A DNA stretch of 64,000 nucleotides from Pseudomonas koreensis (GCF_025447595.1 NZ_JAOEJU010000001.1:124001-188000), one strand, 5' to 3'; counted from the stretch's first letter, positions 9,047 through 20,228 are shown. Numbers and translations: made by a program. Notes: a model not told the origin generated them from the sequence alone.

Positions 9047-9199
9047 GGGCGTGTCCCGATACTAGCAACGGCCCCGTGCCTGCCGATTACGAAAATCACC
9101 AACACGGAGTGCGATTTTGCGTATTGAGATTCGCCCTCTGCGCGCCTAGTCTGTGCAGACCGCCTCTAAGGCAAGGGGCCCGGAACAAGCATAAAAACA

Positions 9200-10375
9200 A
9201 TGAAAACCGTACCGCCTGTTCACCGCATCGCCCTGTTGTTCAACGGGAGCAAGATCTATGACCGCGGCATCATCAGTGGCATCGGTAATTACCTGAGCAG
9301 CACCCGCGCGTCCTGGGACCTGTTTCTGGAAGAGGATTTTCTCTGCCGGTTGAAAGGCATCGAGCGCTGGCAGGGTGACGGGATCATCGCCGACTTCGAC
9401 GACCCGCTGATTGGCGAGGCATTGGCGGACATCAAGCTGCCCGTGGTGGCGGTGGGAGGTTCTTATCAGGATGAGCGGGCTTATCCCAAAGGGATTCCGT
9501 ACGTCGCGACCGACAATAACGCGCTGATCACCATGGCTTATGAGCACTTGATCGAGGCCGGGCTGCAACGGTTCGCCTGCTTCAGCCTGCCCGAAGCGCA
9601 GGCCAATCGATGGGCACAGGAGCGGGAAAAAGCCTTTCAGCGACTGATGCAACGCGACGGCCTGCACGCCGAGGTCTATCGCGGCATGGGCACCAGTGCG
9701 CCGCTCTGGGACAGCGCGGTCGAACAGCTGATTGCCTGGCTACAGAGTCTGCCCAAGCCCATTGGTATCATCGCGGTCAGTGACGCCCGTGCCCGGCAGT
9801 TGCTGCAAGCCTGCCTGACCGCCGGAATCGCCGTGCCGGAGCAGGTGGCGCTGATCGGCATCGACAACGATCCCCTGACACGCAGCCTGACCCGGGTTCC
9901 CCTTAGCTCGGTCATCCAGGGCACCGAAACCATGGGCCGCACCGCCGCGCAATTGCTGCACCAGATGCTGCACGGCAAGCCATCAACGGGCGAGCATTTC
10001 CTGATCCCGCCTGAGGCGATCAACGTGCAGGTGTCGAGCTTGCATCAACCGTTGGGTAATCCTTACGTCATGCAGGCACTGCTGTTCATCCGCCAATATG
10101 CTTGTCAGGGCATCAAGACCGCGCAAGTGGCGGCTTATGTCGGCGTGTCGCGCTCATCGCTGGAGTCGCACTTTCGCGCGGTGCGTGGTTGCAGCGTGCA
10201 CGACGAGATTCTGCGTTTCAAACTGGCGGCGGCCACTCGCGGGCTGGAAAAAACCGACACGGCGATTGCGGACGTCGCCCGCTCGTGCGGTTTCAAATCC
10301 GCACAATATCTACACACCGTGTTCCGTCGCGAGTTCGGGTGTACGCCCCGTGAATACCAGCAGGGCGCCCGATAG
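9200..10375 (+). CDS. xylR: Xylose operon transcriptional regulator XylR (AraC family)
   Basis: A 391-aa activator. Residues about 1-270 form a LacI/periplasmic-binding-like sugar-sensing domain (VHRIALLFNGSKIYDRG, LPVVAVGGSY, VALIGIDNDPLTRSLTRVPLSSV). Residues about 285-385 form an AraC double HTH (TAQVAAYVGVSRSSLESHF and IADVARSCGFKSAQYLHTVFRREFG). This two-part layout is that of E. coli XylR, which binds xylose and activates xylA and xylF. It is divergent from xylA across about 190 bp, where its operators should lie. It ends 15 bp before the converging hydroxyproline oxidase gene. Confidence 0.93.
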   Translation: MKTVPPVHRIALLFNGSKIYDRGIISGIGNYLSSTRASWDLFLEEDFLCRLKGIERWQGDGIIADFDDPLIGEALADIKLPVVAVGGSYQDERAYPKGIPYVATDNNALITMAYEHLIEAGLQRFACFSLPEAQANRWAQEREKAFQRLMQRDGLHAEVYRGMGTSAPLWDSAVEQLIAWLQSLPKPIGIIAVSDARARQLLQACLTAGIAVPEQVALIGIDNDPLTRSLTRVPLSSVIQGTETMGRTAAQLLHQMLHGKPSTGEHFLIPPEAINVQVSSLHQPLGNPYVMQALLFIRQYACQGIKTAQVAAYVGVSRSSLESHFRAVRGCSVHDEILRFKLAAATRGLEKTDTAIADVARSCGFKSAQYLHTVFRREFGCTPREYQQGAR

Positions 10376-10390
10376 CGGGGCGGGTGAGAC

Positions 10391-11653
10391 TCAGAAACGG
10401 TCCAGTCGATAGGGCTCAAGCACAGGAATCAGGCGAGCCTCGCTCTGCGTCCCGGGTAAAACCATCCCCCCAACCATCTCCGCCGTCACCGCCGCTTGTG
10501 TCAGCCCAAGATGCTGATGCCCGAACGCAAGCAGCACCTTCCCGTCACACACCCGATCGATCACCGGCAACGAATCCGGCAGCGAAGGCCGAAATCCCAT
10601 CCACGGTGTGGCCGCGTCCACATTCAGATCCTTGCGAAACAACCCCTTGCTCAACCGATGCAACTGCCAGGCACGGCCCATGGTCGGCGGTGCCTCGAGT
10701 CCGGCGAACTCAACGGTGCCGGCCAGCCGCAGCCCCTCAGACATCGGGGTCATGATGAACTTGCGTTCCAGTGAGGTGACGGGGAAGGGCAGTCGGTTGT
10801 GTTCGTGAGGCAACATCAGATGATAGCCGCGCTCGGTGTCCAGCGGGACCTTTTTGCCGGTCAGTGCGGCGGTGAGTTTTGCCGAGTGGGCGCCGCAGGC
10901 GATCAGCACCTGACGAGCGGACAGTGTGCCGGTTCCGGTCGTCAGGCTGACGTCGTGCTCGTGCAACTGCCCCCCCTGAACTGCCTGCTTCACAAACTGC
11001 ACGCCGCTGGCTTTCGCCGCTTCCACCAACTCTCGCACGACGCGGTAGGGATCGATGAAGTGCCCGGTGTTCGGGAAAAACAGTCCGCCCTGAATCTGCT
11101 CGCTGAGTTGAGGCGCGATCTCGCGTACCGCACCAGCCTGCCACCAATCGACCGGCACCTGTTGCTGTTGCATGCGGCGCTGTAAGGCTTCGAGGGCCGG
11201 ACGCGAGTCGGGGCGTTCGAACACCAGCAGCGAACCTTCCACCTTCAGCAGATCGGGACGCTGGATGTCATTGAGCAAGCGCTGCCAGGCGTCGAGCGAG
11301 CTTTCATTCAGCGCGCGCAATCCGGCAACGGTGCGCTGGAACGGCGCCGAACGCAGGTTCAGCAACAGCCGCGCAAACCAGGGCAGGGCGCGGGGCAGGT
11401 ATTTCCAGTCCAGGCGCAGCGGGCCCATCGGGTCCATGAGCATGGCCGGCAGGCGCTTGAGGATAGAACTGTCGGCAATCGGAAACACCTGCTCGGTCGC
11501 CAGATGCCCGGCGTTGCCAAACGAGGCGCCGTGGCCCGGCTCCTGTGGGTCGATCACCACCACCCGCAAGCCCTGACGGGCCAGGCGCAGGGCGCTCGCG
11601 ACGCCGATGATGCCGGCGCCGACCACAGCGATGTCGTGCGGGTTATTCGGCAT
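10391..11653 (-). CDS. lhpB: FAD-dependent D-amino acid oxidoreductase, probable cis-4-hydroxy-D-proline oxidase
   Basis: A 420-aa DAO-family flavoenzyme. The N-terminal dinucleotide fold is visible ([21 protein letters not shown]), followed by the FAD-contact segment '[13 protein letters not shown]' and a C-terminal '[15 protein letters not shown]...[17 protein letters not shown]' closing motif. In this cluster it should oxidise cis-4-hydroxy-D-proline, the product of the epimerase, to pyrroline-4-hydroxy-2-carboxylate. The start MPNNPHDI at 11653 is preferred because AAGGGAAA lies about 10 nt upstream; an ATG at 11677 lacks a ribosome site. It overlaps the dehydrogenase gene by 11 bp, indicating an operon. 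A general D-amino acid dehydrogenase is the alternative. Confidence 0.85.
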   Translation of the reverse strand: MPNNPHDIAVVGAGIIGVASALRLARQGLRVVVIDPQEPGHGASFGNAGHLATEQVFPIADSSILKRLPAMLMDPMGPLRLDWKYLPRALPWFARLLLNLRSAPFQRTVAGLRALNESSLDAWQRLLNDIQRPDLLKVEGSLLVFERPDSRPALEALQRRMQQQQVPVDWWQAGAVREIAPQLSEQIQGGLFFPNTGHFIDPYRVVRELVEAAKASGVQFVKQAVQGGQLHEHDVSLTTGTGTLSARQVLIACGAHSAKLTAALTGKKVPLDTERGYHLMLPHEHNRLPFPVTSLERKFIMTPMSEGLRLAGTVEFAGLEAPPTMGRAWQLHRLSKGLFRKDLNVDAATPWMGFRPSLPDSLPVIDRVCDGKVLLAFGHQHLGLTQAAVTAEMVGGMVLPGTQSEARLIPVLEPYRLDRF

Positions 11654-13235
11654 TTTTCGCGGTTTCCCTTTGGCCATCGAGCAAGCGACGCAGCGACAGT
11701 GGATTGGCGTGTTTGAGTGCGGTCGGCAGCAGGCTGTCGGGGAAATCCTGATAGCAGACCGGGCGCAGGAAACGCAGGATCGCAGCGGTGCCTACCGACG
11801 TGGTGCGCGAATCGGAGGTCGCCGGGAACGGCCCGCCATGCACCATCGCATCGCAGACTTCGACCCCGGTCGGCCAGCCGTTGACCAGCAGGCGTCCGGC
11901 CTTGCGCTCCAGGGTTGGCAGCAATGCGCGGGCTTGTACCAGATCCTCGTTATCGAGATGCAGCGTGGCGGTCAGTTGGCCTTCCAGCTGTTCAAGCACC
12001 TGACGGATTTCAGCGTCGCTGGCGCATTGCACGATCAAGGACGCGGCGCCGAAGGCTTCGGCCTGCAACGCGTGATCGGCGAGAAAGTCGGCGGCGTCGG
12101 TGACAAAAACATGAGCCTGGCCCTGATTCGGATCCGTTGCTCGCTGGCCGACGGCGGCAATCCGCGCCCGGGTATTTTCCGCGAGGGCATTCACGCTGGA
12201 TTCGTAGGCGTTGAAGATTCCCGGCGTGAGCATGGTCTGTGCGGGGCTGCGCTGGATCAGTTCGGTGGTGGCGCCAATGAAGTCGTCCAGTGCTGGCCCC
12301 TTGCGGGCGATGACCAGACCGGGATTGGTGCAGAACTGGCCGGCGCCCAATGTCAGCGAAGCCACAAAACCTTGGGCCAATGACTCGGCGCGATTCTGCA
12401 GCGCTGCCGGAAACAGCAACACCGGGTTGATCGAACTCATTTCCGCATACACCGGAATTGGCTCGGGCCGAGCTTGAGCCGCTTTGATCAACGCAAGACC
12501 GCCACTGCGCGAACCGGTGAAGCCGACAGCCTTGATCCGTGGATCGCTGACCAGCGCAATCCCCACTTCACGCCCGGAGCCGTACAACAACGAGAACACA
12601 CCTTCCGGCAAACCACAGGCCTTGACCGCCCGCGCAACCGCGCGGCCAACCAGTTCGCTGGTGCCGGGATGTGCGCTGTGAGCCTTGACGATCACCGGGC
12701 AACCGGCGGCCAGCGCCGATGCGGTATCGCCACCGGCCACCGAGAACGCCAGTGGAAAGTTGCTCGCGCCAAACACCGCCACCGGCCCCAATGGAATCTG
12801 CCGCTGACGCAGATCCGAACGCGGTATCGGCTGGCGCTGCGGTTGTGCGCTGTCGACTCGTACATCCAGCCATTCACCGGCCCGTACGGTGCGGGCAAAC
12901 AGCCGCAGTTGCTGGCACGTACGACCCCGTTCACCCAACAGGCGCGGGCGCGGCAGGCCGGTTTCGGCCATGGCGCGGTCGAGCAGTTCGTCGCCGAGGG
13001 CTTCGATTTCGCTCGCGATGGTTTCAATGAATTCGGCCCGTGCCTCGAGCGATGTCTCGCGATAACGGTCGAGCGCCGCCCAGGCCAGTGCGCAGGCCTG
13101 CTCGACATGCTCGGCAGAACCGCCGGCATAGGCCGGTTCCAACGGGGTGTTGGTGGCGGGATTGATTCCGTGGATGACGTCGCGGTCGCCGGTGAGGGTT
13201 TGCTGACCGATCAGCAGTTGGCCCGTCAGAGTCAT
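11643..13235 (-). CDS. Aldehyde dehydrogenase, probable alpha-ketoglutarate semialdehyde dehydrogenase
   Basis: A 530-aa NAD(P)-dependent aldehyde dehydrogenase. The segments '[37 protein letters not shown]' and '[10 protein letters not shown]' and the catalytic-cysteine region '[14 protein letters not shown]' match the KGSADH type III group found in hydroxyproline clusters. It should oxidise 2,5-dioxopentanoate to 2-oxoglutarate, the last step of the pathway. The start at 13235 ([12 protein letters not shown]) has AAGGAA upstream; an ATG 30 nt earlier is unlikely. It is followed by and overlaps the oxidase gene. Confidence 0.9.
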   Translation of the reverse strand: MTLTGQLLIGQQTLTGDRDVIHGINPATNTPLEPAYAGGSAEHVEQACALAWAALDRYRETSLEARAEFIETIASEIEALGDELLDRAMAETGLPRPRLLGERGRTCQQLRLFARTVRAGEWLDVRVDSAQPQRQPIPRSDLRQRQIPLGPVAVFGASNFPLAFSVAGGDTASALAAGCPVIVKAHSAHPGTSELVGRAVARAVKACGLPEGVFSLLYGSGREVGIALVSDPRIKAVGFTGSRSGGLALIKAAQARPEPIPVYAEMSSINPVLLFPAALQNRAESLAQGFVASLTLGAGQFCTNPGLVIARKGPALDDFIGATTELIQRSPAQTMLTPGIFNAYESSVNALAENTRARIAAVGQRATDPNQGQAHVFVTDAADFLADHALQAEAFGAASLIVQCASDAEIRQVLEQLEGQLTATLHLDNEDLVQARALLPTLERKAGRLLVNGWPTGVEVCDAMVHGGPFPATSDSRTTSVGTAAILRFLRPVCYQDFPDSLLPTALKHANPLSLRRLLDGQRETAKNAE

Positions 13236-13272
13236 GGCGCATTCCTTATCAATAAAGCAGGTCACGAATAAG

Positions 13273-13298
13273 GCCCGCCGCCGTGGTTGGCGGCGGGC
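13273..13298 (-). terminator. Hairpin between lhpC and the semialdehyde dehydrogenase gene
   Basis: GCCCGCCGCC (13273-13282) pairs perfectly with GGCGGCGGGC (13289-13298) around a 6-nt loop. There is no good T-run on the minus strand, so it may be an attenuating or mRNA-processing hairpin rather than a full terminator within the operon. Confidence 0.45.
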
Positions 13299-13315
13299 TT
13301 GAGCACAGCGGCAGG

Positions 13316-14263
13316 TCAGGCGAAGTTCTGTTCCGCCGACCAGTTCTCGTACCAGTGACGGAACAGCGCGTACTGGGCTTCTGCGTAACGGCGTTGCGAG
13401 TCGCTGAGCGCATCGGTCTCGTTGAAATGCAGGGTGTATTCCTTGTCGCCGTTGAGCACCATCAGGTGTTTGTAATACAGCACCAGATCCGTACCTTCAT
13501 CGAAGGACGACAGGACCGCCAACGCCGATTCCAGCTCCCGCGCCTGACGTCGGGCCTTGGCGTCACCCTTGGCTGCCTGCTTGCTCAGGGCCACCAGTTG
13601 CAGCACTTCGCGGGGCAGGGCGTTGCCGATGCCGGTGATGGCGCCGGTGGCGTTGCAGTTGACGAAGCCGTGCACCACTTGAGTGTCGACACCGACCATC
13701 AAGGTCACGGCATCGTCCTTGGAGGTGATGTTCTCGGCGGCGTAGCGCAGGTCGGCGCCACCACCGAACTCCTTGAAGCCGATCAGGTTCGGGTATTCGC
13801 GGCGCAGTTCGAAGAACAGGTCGGCGCGGGTGGCGAAGCCGTAGTAAGGACTGTTGTAGATCACTGCCGGCAAGTTCGGCGCGGCTTGCAGAATCGCCGC
13901 GAAGTGGGCTTTTTGTGCCGCCGCCGAAGCGCCACGGGACAGCACCCGAGGAATCACCATCAAACCCTGCGCGCCGACTTTCGCCGCATGGGCCGCGTGG
14001 GAAACCGCTTCACGGGTGTTGACCGCGCCGGTGCCGACGATGGTCGGAATCCCGGCCGCCACCAGCCGCGCCACGCCTTCCTGGCGCTCGGCTTCGGTGA
14101 GCAGCGGCCAGTCGCCCATGGAGCCGCAATACACGACCGCGCTCATGCCGATGTCGATCAGTTCGCGACCCTTGGCCACCAGCGCATCGAAGTCCGGTTT
14201 GCGCGCGGCGGTGCACGGGGTCATCAGGGCGGGCATGCAGCCGGTGAAGATGTTGTCGCTCAT
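13316..14263 (-). CDS. lhpC: Pyrroline-4-hydroxy-2-carboxylate deaminase (DHDPS family)
   Basis: A 315-aa TIM-barrel of the DapA/NAL superfamily. The Schiff-base lysine lies in '[10 protein letters not shown]', the partner tyrosine in '[11 protein letters not shown]', and '[17 protein letters not shown]' corresponds to the family's GTTGE region. In the hydroxyproline route this enzyme deaminates and dehydrates pyrroline-4-hydroxy-2-carboxylate to 2,5-dioxopentanoate. The start [13 protein letters not shown] has a strong AAGGAG; an ATG 24 nt upstream is rejected. The family alone could mean dihydrodipicolinate synthase or another aldolase, but the neighbouring epimerase and oxidase settle the role. 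Confidence 0.9.
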   Translation of the reverse strand: MSDNIFTGCMPALMTPCTAARKPDFDALVAKGRELIDIGMSAVVYCGSMGDWPLLTEAERQEGVARLVAAGIPTIVGTGAVNTREAVSHAAHAAKVGAQGLMVIPRVLSRGASAAAQKAHFAAILQAAPNLPAVIYNSPYYGFATRADLFFELRREYPNLIGFKEFGGGADLRYAAENITSKDDAVTLMVGVDTQVVHGFVNCNATGAITGIGNALPREVLQLVALSKQAAKGDAKARRQARELESALAVLSSFDEGTDLVLYYKHLMVLNGDKEYTLHFNETDALSDSQRRYAEAQYALFRHWYENWSAEQNFA

Positions 14264-14270
14264 TATTGTT
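14263..14270 (-). promoter_or_regulatory. Hfq/Crc-type CA motif overlapping the lhpC start
   Basis: On the minus strand AACAATAA runs from just after the AAGGAG site into the A of the lhpC ATG. An AANAANAA site here would let Hfq/Crc block initiation. Confidence 0.5.
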
Positions 14271-14318
14271 CTCCTTGGAACGGTCATTCAGATGGGTTTG
14301 AAAATGCAGCGCAGCGGC

Positions 14319-15245
14319 TCAGATGCCCCACGCGAACGGATCTGTTTCGTCGATCAGCAGCGTGCTGTCGGCGGTCATGTAGGCTCGGCCGGTGATGTAG
14401 GGGCGGATGCGCTCGCCTTCCCATTCGAAGCGGCCTTCGAACTGGCTGCCGGTGATGCTCGCCTGCACCCAGCGCTCGCCCGGCGCGAGTTTTTCGTCGG
14501 CGGCCAGGCACGCGAGTTTGGCGCTGGTGCCGGTACCGCAGGGGGATCGGTCGTAGGCTTTGCCGGGGCACATGACGAAGTTGCGGCTGTCGGCCTCGGC
14601 GTCATCGGCGAACAGTTCGATGTGGTCGATGATTGCGCCGTCCTCGCCATGGATGCCTTGGTCCTCAAGGGCTTTGAGCATTTTCCAGGTGAAGTCGGTC
14701 AGGGTTTCGACGTTGTCCATCGTCAGCGTCTGTCCGTGTTCAGAGACCAGGAAAAACCAGTTGCCGCCATAGGCAGCATCACCAAGAAAGCGGCCGTACC
14801 CCGGCACTTCCACCGCCACCTGTTTGCGTGAGCGAAAAGCCGGCACGTTGCCCAGGGTTACGGCGCCGTCCTCATGCAGCGTGGCGCTGACCGGGCCCAC
14901 CGGAGTGTCGATCTTGTGCACGCCCGGTGCGATCAGACCCAGATGTTGCAACGATGCAACGAGGCCGATGGTGCCGTGGCCGCACATGCCGAGGTAACCG
15001 GCGTTGTTGAAGAAGATCACGCCGCAGGTGGCGTCCGGTGACACCGGCTCGCAATACAGCGCGCCCACCAGCACATCGTTGCCCCGCGGTTCCAGCAGGC
15101 AGGCGCGGCGCCATTGGTCATGCTGGTTGCGCAGGGCGTCGCGCTTCTCGGCCATGGTGCGGCCGGGCAGATCGGGAAAACCTTTCATCACGAGGCGCGT
15201 GGGTTCGCCGCCGGTGTGGGAATCAATGACGTGTACTCGTTTCAT
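14319..15245 (-). CDS. lhpA: 4-hydroxyproline 2-epimerase
   Basis: A 308-aa proline-racemase-family enzyme that interconverts trans-4-hydroxy-L-proline and cis-4-hydroxy-D-proline. Both catalytic cysteines are present: Cys88 in 'GMCGHGTIG' and Cys236 in '[10 protein letters not shown]'. This separates it from the dehydratases of the family, which carry Thr or Ser at one position. The start at 15245 ([16 protein letters not shown]) is the standard family N-terminus; the reading frame stays open further upstream but has no plausible start. It lies 22 bp after the permease gene and 55 bp before lhpC. Confidence 0.95.
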   Translation of the reverse strand: MKRVHVIDSHTGGEPTRLVMKGFPDLPGRTMAEKRDALRNQHDQWRRACLLEPRGNDVLVGALYCEPVSPDATCGVIFFNNAGYLGMCGHGTIGLVASLQHLGLIAPGVHKIDTPVGPVSATLHEDGAVTLGNVPAFRSRKQVAVEVPGYGRFLGDAAYGGNWFFLVSEHGQTLTMDNVETLTDFTWKMLKALEDQGIHGEDGAIIDHIELFADDAEADSRNFVMCPGKAYDRSPCGTGTSAKLACLAADEKLAPGERWVQASITGSQFEGRFEWEGERIRPYITGRAYMTADSTLLIDETDPFAWGI

Positions 15246-15267
15246 GGAAAGATTCCGTTGAGTGATT

Positions 15268-16899
15268 TCAGTAAGCGCCGGCAGTGCGCGGATTGGCGGC
15301 GGAGGCAGGGGACGTCGAAGCGACTTCGCTTTCATCCTCTTCGGATTCCAGACGCACCAGATGCGCCGGTACGCCGGTGGCCGCGCCCCAGTAATAGATC
15401 CCCATCGCGCAGGCCGCGACGACCAGGGTGTCGAATGGATGGGTGAGGATGCCCAGGCCACCGAAGGTGCCGAGTTTCGACAGGACGATGGTCACGGCGT
15501 AGAACGCGATCAGCCATGCGGAGGAGCGCACCTGCTGGCGAAGATTCAGATGAGCCGTCGGCACAAAGCGACCGCAGAGCAGGTACACGACAAACATCAG
15601 GATTTGCAGGCCGAGCAGCCAGGACACAGTGCTCCAGCCCGACCAGTAGACAATCAACGCAGCGATGATGAACGACACCGGCCCCAGCACGCCCATGCTC
15701 TTGACCCGGAACGGGCGCGGCATGTCCGGCGCATTGCGACGCAGCGCGGCGACAGTCACCGGGGCGACGGCATAGCTCAGCACCAGCGCGGCGGACACCA
15801 CGTTGATCAGCGCTTCCCAGGACGGAAACGGCAGGGTCCAGAACACCGACAGGGCGAAGGTCAGCCACAGCGCCGGACGCGGGATGCCGGACTTCTCGTC
15901 GATGTGGGTGAAGACTTTGAAGAACGTGCCGGTCTGCGCCCAGCCGTAGATCACCCGTGGCGTGGCGTTCATGTAGATGTTGCCGCAGCCGCTGGGGGAG
16001 ATCACCGCGTCCGCCACCACCAGATACGCCAGCCAGCCCACGCCCAGCGCCAGGGCGATGTCGCGGTACGGCAGGGCGAACTCCTTGGAAACCCCGGCCC
16101 AGCCATTGGCGAGCAGTTCGGTCGGGATGCCGCCGAGGAAGGCGGTTTGCAGCAACACGTAGATCGCGGTGGACAGCAGCACTGACAGGATCAGCGCAAT
16201 CGGGATAGTGCGTTGCGGGTTCTTCACTTCGCTGGCCACCGAGATGATCGGGGTCAGGCCGAGGTAGGCGAAGATCACGCCGCCGGCGGAGACGGCCATC
16301 TCGATGCCCGAGAGTCCGAAAGGGGCGAAGCCCTGAACCTGAAAGTTTTCCGGTTTGAAGAAGGTGAACAGCACACCGATCACCAGCAGTGGCACGATGA
16401 ACTTGAACACGCTGACCAGATTGTTGGCCTTGGCGAAGGTCTTCACGCTGCGGTAGTTGAGCAGGAAAAACACGCAGAGCAGGCCGAACTGCACCAGCCA
16501 GCCGAGCAGGGTCGGGTCACCGCTACCGGCCTTGGTCAGGTCGGGAAACCACGCTGCGGCGTATTGGCGCGAAGCGACGACTTCGATGGCTACCAGACTG
16601 GAAAAAGCGATTAGCGTAATGAAACCCATCAGGTAACCGAGCAGCGGCCCGTGACTGTAAACCGGGTAACGCACCACGCCGCCGGCCCTTGGCAATGCCG
16701 CGCCCAGTTCGCAGTAGACGATGCCCAGCAGCAACACGGCGAACCCGCCCAGCAACCAGGAGAAAATCCCCGCCGGCCCGGCAATCGCCGACACGTGGCT
16801 GGCTGCGAACAACCAGCCGGAACCGAAGATCGCCCCCAATCCGATAAAGGTGAGGTCGATCAATGAAAGTTGTTTTTTGAACTTGCCTTGGCCTGACAT
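15268..16899 (-). CDS. APC-family amino acid permease, probable hydroxyproline transporter
   Basis: A 543-aa inner-membrane transporter with about 12 hydrophobic helices. The N-terminus '[23 protein letters not shown]' contains the APC substrate-backbone motif GSGW, and the C-terminal tail is hydrophilic and acidic ([11 protein letters not shown]). The start MSGQGKFKK has AAGAAGG upstream. As the first gene of the hydroxyproline operon it most likely imports hydroxyproline or proline. Substrate assignment is from context only. Confidence 0.85.
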   Translation of the reverse strand: MSGQGKFKKQLSLIDLTFIGLGAIFGSGWLFAASHVSAIAGPAGIFSWLLGGFAVLLLGIVYCELGAALPRAGGVVRYPVYSHGPLLGYLMGFITLIAFSSLVAIEVVASRQYAAAWFPDLTKAGSGDPTLLGWLVQFGLLCVFFLLNYRSVKTFAKANNLVSVFKFIVPLLVIGVLFTFFKPENFQVQGFAPFGLSGIEMAVSAGGVIFAYLGLTPIISVASEVKNPQRTIPIALILSVLLSTAIYVLLQTAFLGGIPTELLANGWAGVSKEFALPYRDIALALGVGWLAYLVVADAVISPSGCGNIYMNATPRVIYGWAQTGTFFKVFTHIDEKSGIPRPALWLTFALSVFWTLPFPSWEALINVVSAALVLSYAVAPVTVAALRRNAPDMPRPFRVKSMGVLGPVSFIIAALIVYWSGWSTVSWLLGLQILMFVVYLLCGRFVPTAHLNLRQQVRSSAWLIAFYAVTIVLSKLGTFGGLGILTHPFDTLVVAACAMGIYYWGAATGVPAHLVRLESEEDESEVASTSPASAANPRTAGAY

Positions 16900-17138
16900 G
16901 GCATCGCCTTCTTGTGAGTTATTGGATAGGCAGGTGTGAGTCACTGGAACGGCTAAACAGTGAACTCATCGGGCGTCGGGCGATTGATGTTTTGCGCAGG
17001 TCAGGATGACGAAATCGGCACAGTTGCGAAGAAAGACAGCGGCGCTCGACACGCTTCGAACGTTGCTGCAATCTGCACGCGAACGCCTCCGGGCGGGCAC
17101 GTTTTCAGGCCGATCCACTCACCGGGGAAGACCTTTAC

Positions 17139-17909
17139 ATGCAGAACGCGTTTGCGATCCTCTGCCAGGGCGATGAGCGCCATCGGCCGCATACCCTCGA
17201 GGCGCTGCTGGCCGGCGTGGCACCGCTGTTGCCGATGCTGGACGTGATTCCGAACGCGGCGATCTTCATCAAGGATGTGCAGGCGCGCTACGTTCTGGCC
17301 AATCGCACGCTGGTGCAGCGCTGTGGCCTGAAGGACCTGAAACCGCTGCTGGGGAAAACCAGTGCGCAGGTGTTTCCGGCGCAACTGGGGCCGGGCTACA
17401 CCGAACAGGATCGGCGGGTGCTGGAAGAGGGGTTTTTGCTGGAGGATCAGCTGGAACTGCACCTGTACGGCAGTCGCGAACCGGGCTGGTGTCTGACGCA
17501 CAAACGTCCGCTGTACAACCGCGACGGCGAGATCATTGGCCTCGCGGGGATTTCGGTGGACCTGCAATCGGCCAGCGAAACCCACCCGGCATTTCAGCGC
17601 CTGGCGGCGGTCGACGAACACATCCGCGCGCATTTCAATCGTCGGGTGACACTGGGCGAACTGACCCGGATTGCCGGTATTTCGGTGGCGCAACTGGAAC
17701 GCTATTGCAAACGGGTGTTCCACCTGACGCCGAGGCAGATGATTCAGAAAGTGCGGCTGGAACATGCCCACCGCCTGTTGCACACCGAGCTGCCGATCAC
17801 CGAGGTGGCGCTGCAATGCGGCTACACCGATCACAGCGCCTTCACTCGCCAGTTCAAGGCGTCGACCGGTTTCACACCGCGTCAGTATCGGCAGGCGACC
17901 GCCCAATGA
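17139..17909 (+). CDS. lhpR: AraC-family regulator with PAS sensor, probable hydroxyproline-responsive activator
   Basis: A 256-aa protein. Residues about 25-145 form a PAS-like sensor (MLDVIPNAAIFIKDVQARYV, VLANRTLVQRCG, NRDGEIIGLAGISVDLQ). Residues about 155-250 form an AraC HTH pair (RRVTLGELTRIAGISVAQLERY and ITEVALQCGYTDHSAFTRQFKASTGFTPRQY). It is divergent from the permease across about 240 bp, the arrangement expected for the local activator of the hydroxyproline genes (LhpR in P. aeruginosa). The symbol is given by context. Confidence 0.82.
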   Translation: MQNAFAILCQGDERHRPHTLEALLAGVAPLLPMLDVIPNAAIFIKDVQARYVLANRTLVQRCGLKDLKPLLGKTSAQVFPAQLGPGYTEQDRRVLEEGFLLEDQLELHLYGSREPGWCLTHKRPLYNRDGEIIGLAGISVDLQSASETHPAFQRLAAVDEHIRAHFNRRVTLGELTRIAGISVAQLERYCKRVFHLTPRQMIQKVRLEHAHRLLHTELPITEVALQCGYTDHSAFTRQFKASTGFTPRQYRQATAQ

Positions 17910-17970
17910 ATGTCCGGTCGCAGCGTCTAGACTCAATGGATCGCGGTCGTCTTTCGAGGGGGGAAACGGG

Positions 17971-18252
17971 ATGAGCAGAACAATCGCGCTTCACTGCTCG
18001 GCGTGGCTTTTGATCGCCTTCAGCGTGATGCTGGCTTCGGGATGCTCGAACAGAACGCATTACCCGGCATCAGGCGTTGGCGACAGCTGTTACGCCAAGG
18101 CGTTGCCGACGGTCGGGGAGGGTGGTCTGGCCTGGGGCTCCAGCCTGAACATGGCCCGGCAAAAATCCATGGCCAATTGCATGCGCTACGCTGGGCGCTC
18201 CGGGGGAACGCCGGATACCTGTCAGGTGGTGTTGGCCAAGTGCAAGAACTAA
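17971..18252 (+). CDS. Small predicted lipoprotein
   Basis: A 93-aa protein with a hydrophobic signal (TIALHCSAWLLIAFSVMLA) ending in lipobox L-A-S-G-C at residues about 22-26, so it is predicted to be lipidated and membrane-anchored. The mature part is about 65 residues with several further Cys (GDSCYAKA, MANCMRYAG, DTCQVVLAKCKN) that could pair in disulphides. A GGGG-rich ribosome site precedes the ATG at 17971. No family is recognised. Confidence 0.7.
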   Translation: MSRTIALHCSAWLLIAFSVMLASGCSNRTHYPASGVGDSCYAKALPTVGEGGLAWGSSLNMARQKSMANCMRYAGRSGGTPDTCQVVLAKCKN

Positions 18253-18518
18253 GCGAGGACTTCGAGAAGAACATTGAGCGTCTTTAGCCACAGTAAACTG
18301 TCGCCAAGATTATTGATGACTGCCTTGACCAAATAGCAATGTTTTCTGGCGCAAGTGCAAAAAAATATCCAGGCAGTGAGGTGAGATGGTTAAATGCCAC
18401 TATCTGTGTTGGGGTGTAGAATTTTCTGTAGCTCCCTCATCTAAAGTCAAGAGTGAAAGGGTATAGCCTTGGTGGTTAAGGTTTGCCGTTTCAGGTCGTC
18501 AATAATGTAGGTTATGCC

Positions 18519-20228
18519 ATGCTTCTCGCACACCTTTTCATTGCAGAACATAAAGCCTTGAGTGAACTTAACGTTCCCATAAATGGAAATTTTCAGGGTG
18601 AATTTTTCAGTAGTGTATTAACGCTTCGTCGTAAACAGATTGATGCAGAGTATTATGGCGGTTTTCATTGCTCTGCGTTGATTGGTCCAAATGGTGTGGG
18701 GAAAAGCAGTGTTCTGGAGGTTCTTGAGTTACTGACTGCTAGTACCGACTCTAGAGCGCTTGTGGTTTTCTATGACCAACACGACGATAAATACTTTATT
18801 TGTGGCATTAATATGGATATGGCCGATGTCGAGAAGGTTTACGCTGACTCTCCATGGTTATTTGTAAGCGATAATAGTGATTTTTTATCAAGGTGGCGGG
18901 TTAGCCTTGTAAAGGTTAATAATCTTCCTGCGGATGAAGGCTTGCTGACATTGTCTTCTCGCAAGTCGGGGAAGTATGTTAAGGAGTTGACTGTTCGCGA
19001 GAATGTAAAAAGCATCAAGCGGCGGAAGCAGTATTTTGAGAAAATGCTTGATTATTTTTCTGATGGCCAGATCCAGAATGATTCCATGGGGGAAGTTGCG
19101 TTTGCATTTTCCTTTTCCAGTTCACCAGTCAGTATTTTGCAAGGCGTGCTTGATCGGATGTCTTTGAGTGATAGTGATCGAGTTGGATTAGTTAAGGAGT
19201 GGTACGGAAAAAGGAGTCACAAAGTAAGTTTTGATGATGACTTGAGTCTTGGTTCTGTATTTCAGAGCTTGGTAGCGCTTAACTCATTGTCGATACTGAG
19301 CGCGCTGGCGATTGATTCAGGGATATCAAAGAAGTTGTTTCTTCGGCTACTCGTGCGGGAGTTTTCTGAGGTCGATTTGAAGAATGGGCCTGATATGAAC
19401 GACGCGAATCGATTGCGGCATACATTGCACCGCATGCGTTCGACGGATGTTGCTCGGGTATTGGTTAGTGGTGAAGAAATCTTGTCGCCGATTGATGTGC
19501 AGATCGCGGTTGAGAAGGTTGAAAAGCACTTGGAAGGCTATTTGTCGATATTTGACAGTATCGCCGAAGCTATTTGTGATCACTGTTTTGATGGTGAGTC
19601 TCTTGATTTGAATCGCGTTACCACGACAGACTACTTCGCCATTCAGAAACTTACGAATCTTATAGGTGATCTGCCGGGTAATGTCTCCGCGAACATGAAT
19701 TGGGGGTGGAGAGGTATTAGCACGGGAGAGTTGGCCAGGATACATCTCTTTGCAGAGATTTACGCTTTTTTGAAAGAGTCTGGAAAAGACAGCAATATTA
19801 TTGTCATAGATGAGGCTGACCTCTATTTGCACCCGGAATGGCAGAGGACGTTTTTGTACGACCTGTTAAATCAACTTGATAACATGCGGTCATACGAAAA
19901 TATCACCAGCCCCCAGATTGTCTTGTGCACGCACTCTCCAATTATCATTAGTGATTTTTTGCCGGATAATATCATCTCTTTGCGAAAAGATCAGGATGGC
20001 CAGACTGAGGTAGTCGAGTCGTTCGGGTTTGGCAATGCCATTGGCGATATTTATATGGATGGTATGCATCTGAAATCTACCTTTGGTGAACATGCGAAGC
20101 AGAGGCTGGATAGAATTATTGCACGTGCTCGGGGAGGGAATCTAACCGATGAAGATTTCAATCTCATCGGAAAAATTTCCAATGTCCATGTCAGAAATTT
20201 TTTGCTTAGTCATGATAAAAATAAATAA
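18519..20228 (+). CDS. AAA/SMC-like ATPase of a two-gene Septu-like nuclease system
   Basis: A 569-aa ABC/SMC-type ATPase. Walker A is GPNGVGKSS at residues 56-64. Walker B is NIIVIDEADLYLHPEWQ near residue 430, followed by the H-loop region CTHSPIIISDFLPDNI. The middle is long and divergent. ATPases of this kind pair with HNH proteins in Septu (PtuA/PtuB), Ec78-type retrons and related anti-phage systems. The HNH gene follows with an overlap. The start is uncertain: an ATG at 18519 or a TTG at 18483, neither with a strong ribosome site. The base composition is visibly AT-richer than the flanking catabolic genes, suggesting transfer. No reverse transcriptase is nearby, so a retron is unlikely. 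Confidence 0.8.
   Translation: MLLAHLFIAEHKALSELNVPINGNFQGEFFSSVLTLRRKQIDAEYYGGFHCSALIGPNGVGKSSVLEVLELLTASTDSRALVVFYDQHDDKYFICGINMDMADVEKVYADSPWLFVSDNSDFLSRWRVSLVKVNNLPADEGLLTLSSRKSGKYVKELTVRENVKSIKRRKQYFEKMLDYFSDGQIQNDSMGEVAFAFSFSSSPVSILQGVLDRMSLSDSDRVGLVKEWYGKRSHKVSFDDDLSLGSVFQSLVALNSLSILSALAIDSGISKKLFLRLLVREFSEVDLKNGPDMNDANRLRHTLHRMRSTDVARVLVSGEEILSPIDVQIAVEKVEKHLEGYLSIFDSIAEAICDHCFDGESLDLNRVTTTDYFAIQKLTNLIGDLPGNVSANMNWGWRGISTGELARIHLFAEIYAFLKESGKDSNIIVIDEADLYLHPEWQRTFLYDLLNQLDNMRSYENITSPQIVLCTHSPIIISDFLPDNIISLRKDQDGQTEVVESFGFGNAIGDIYMDGMHLKSTFGEHAKQRLDRIIARARGGNLTDEDFNLIGKISNVHVRNFLLSHDKNK

Noticed and set aside
18253..18518. Retron RNA or reverse transcriptase with the PtuA/PtuB-like pair
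   Set aside because: No reverse transcriptase gene in the region and no clear msr/msd-like long inverted repeat.
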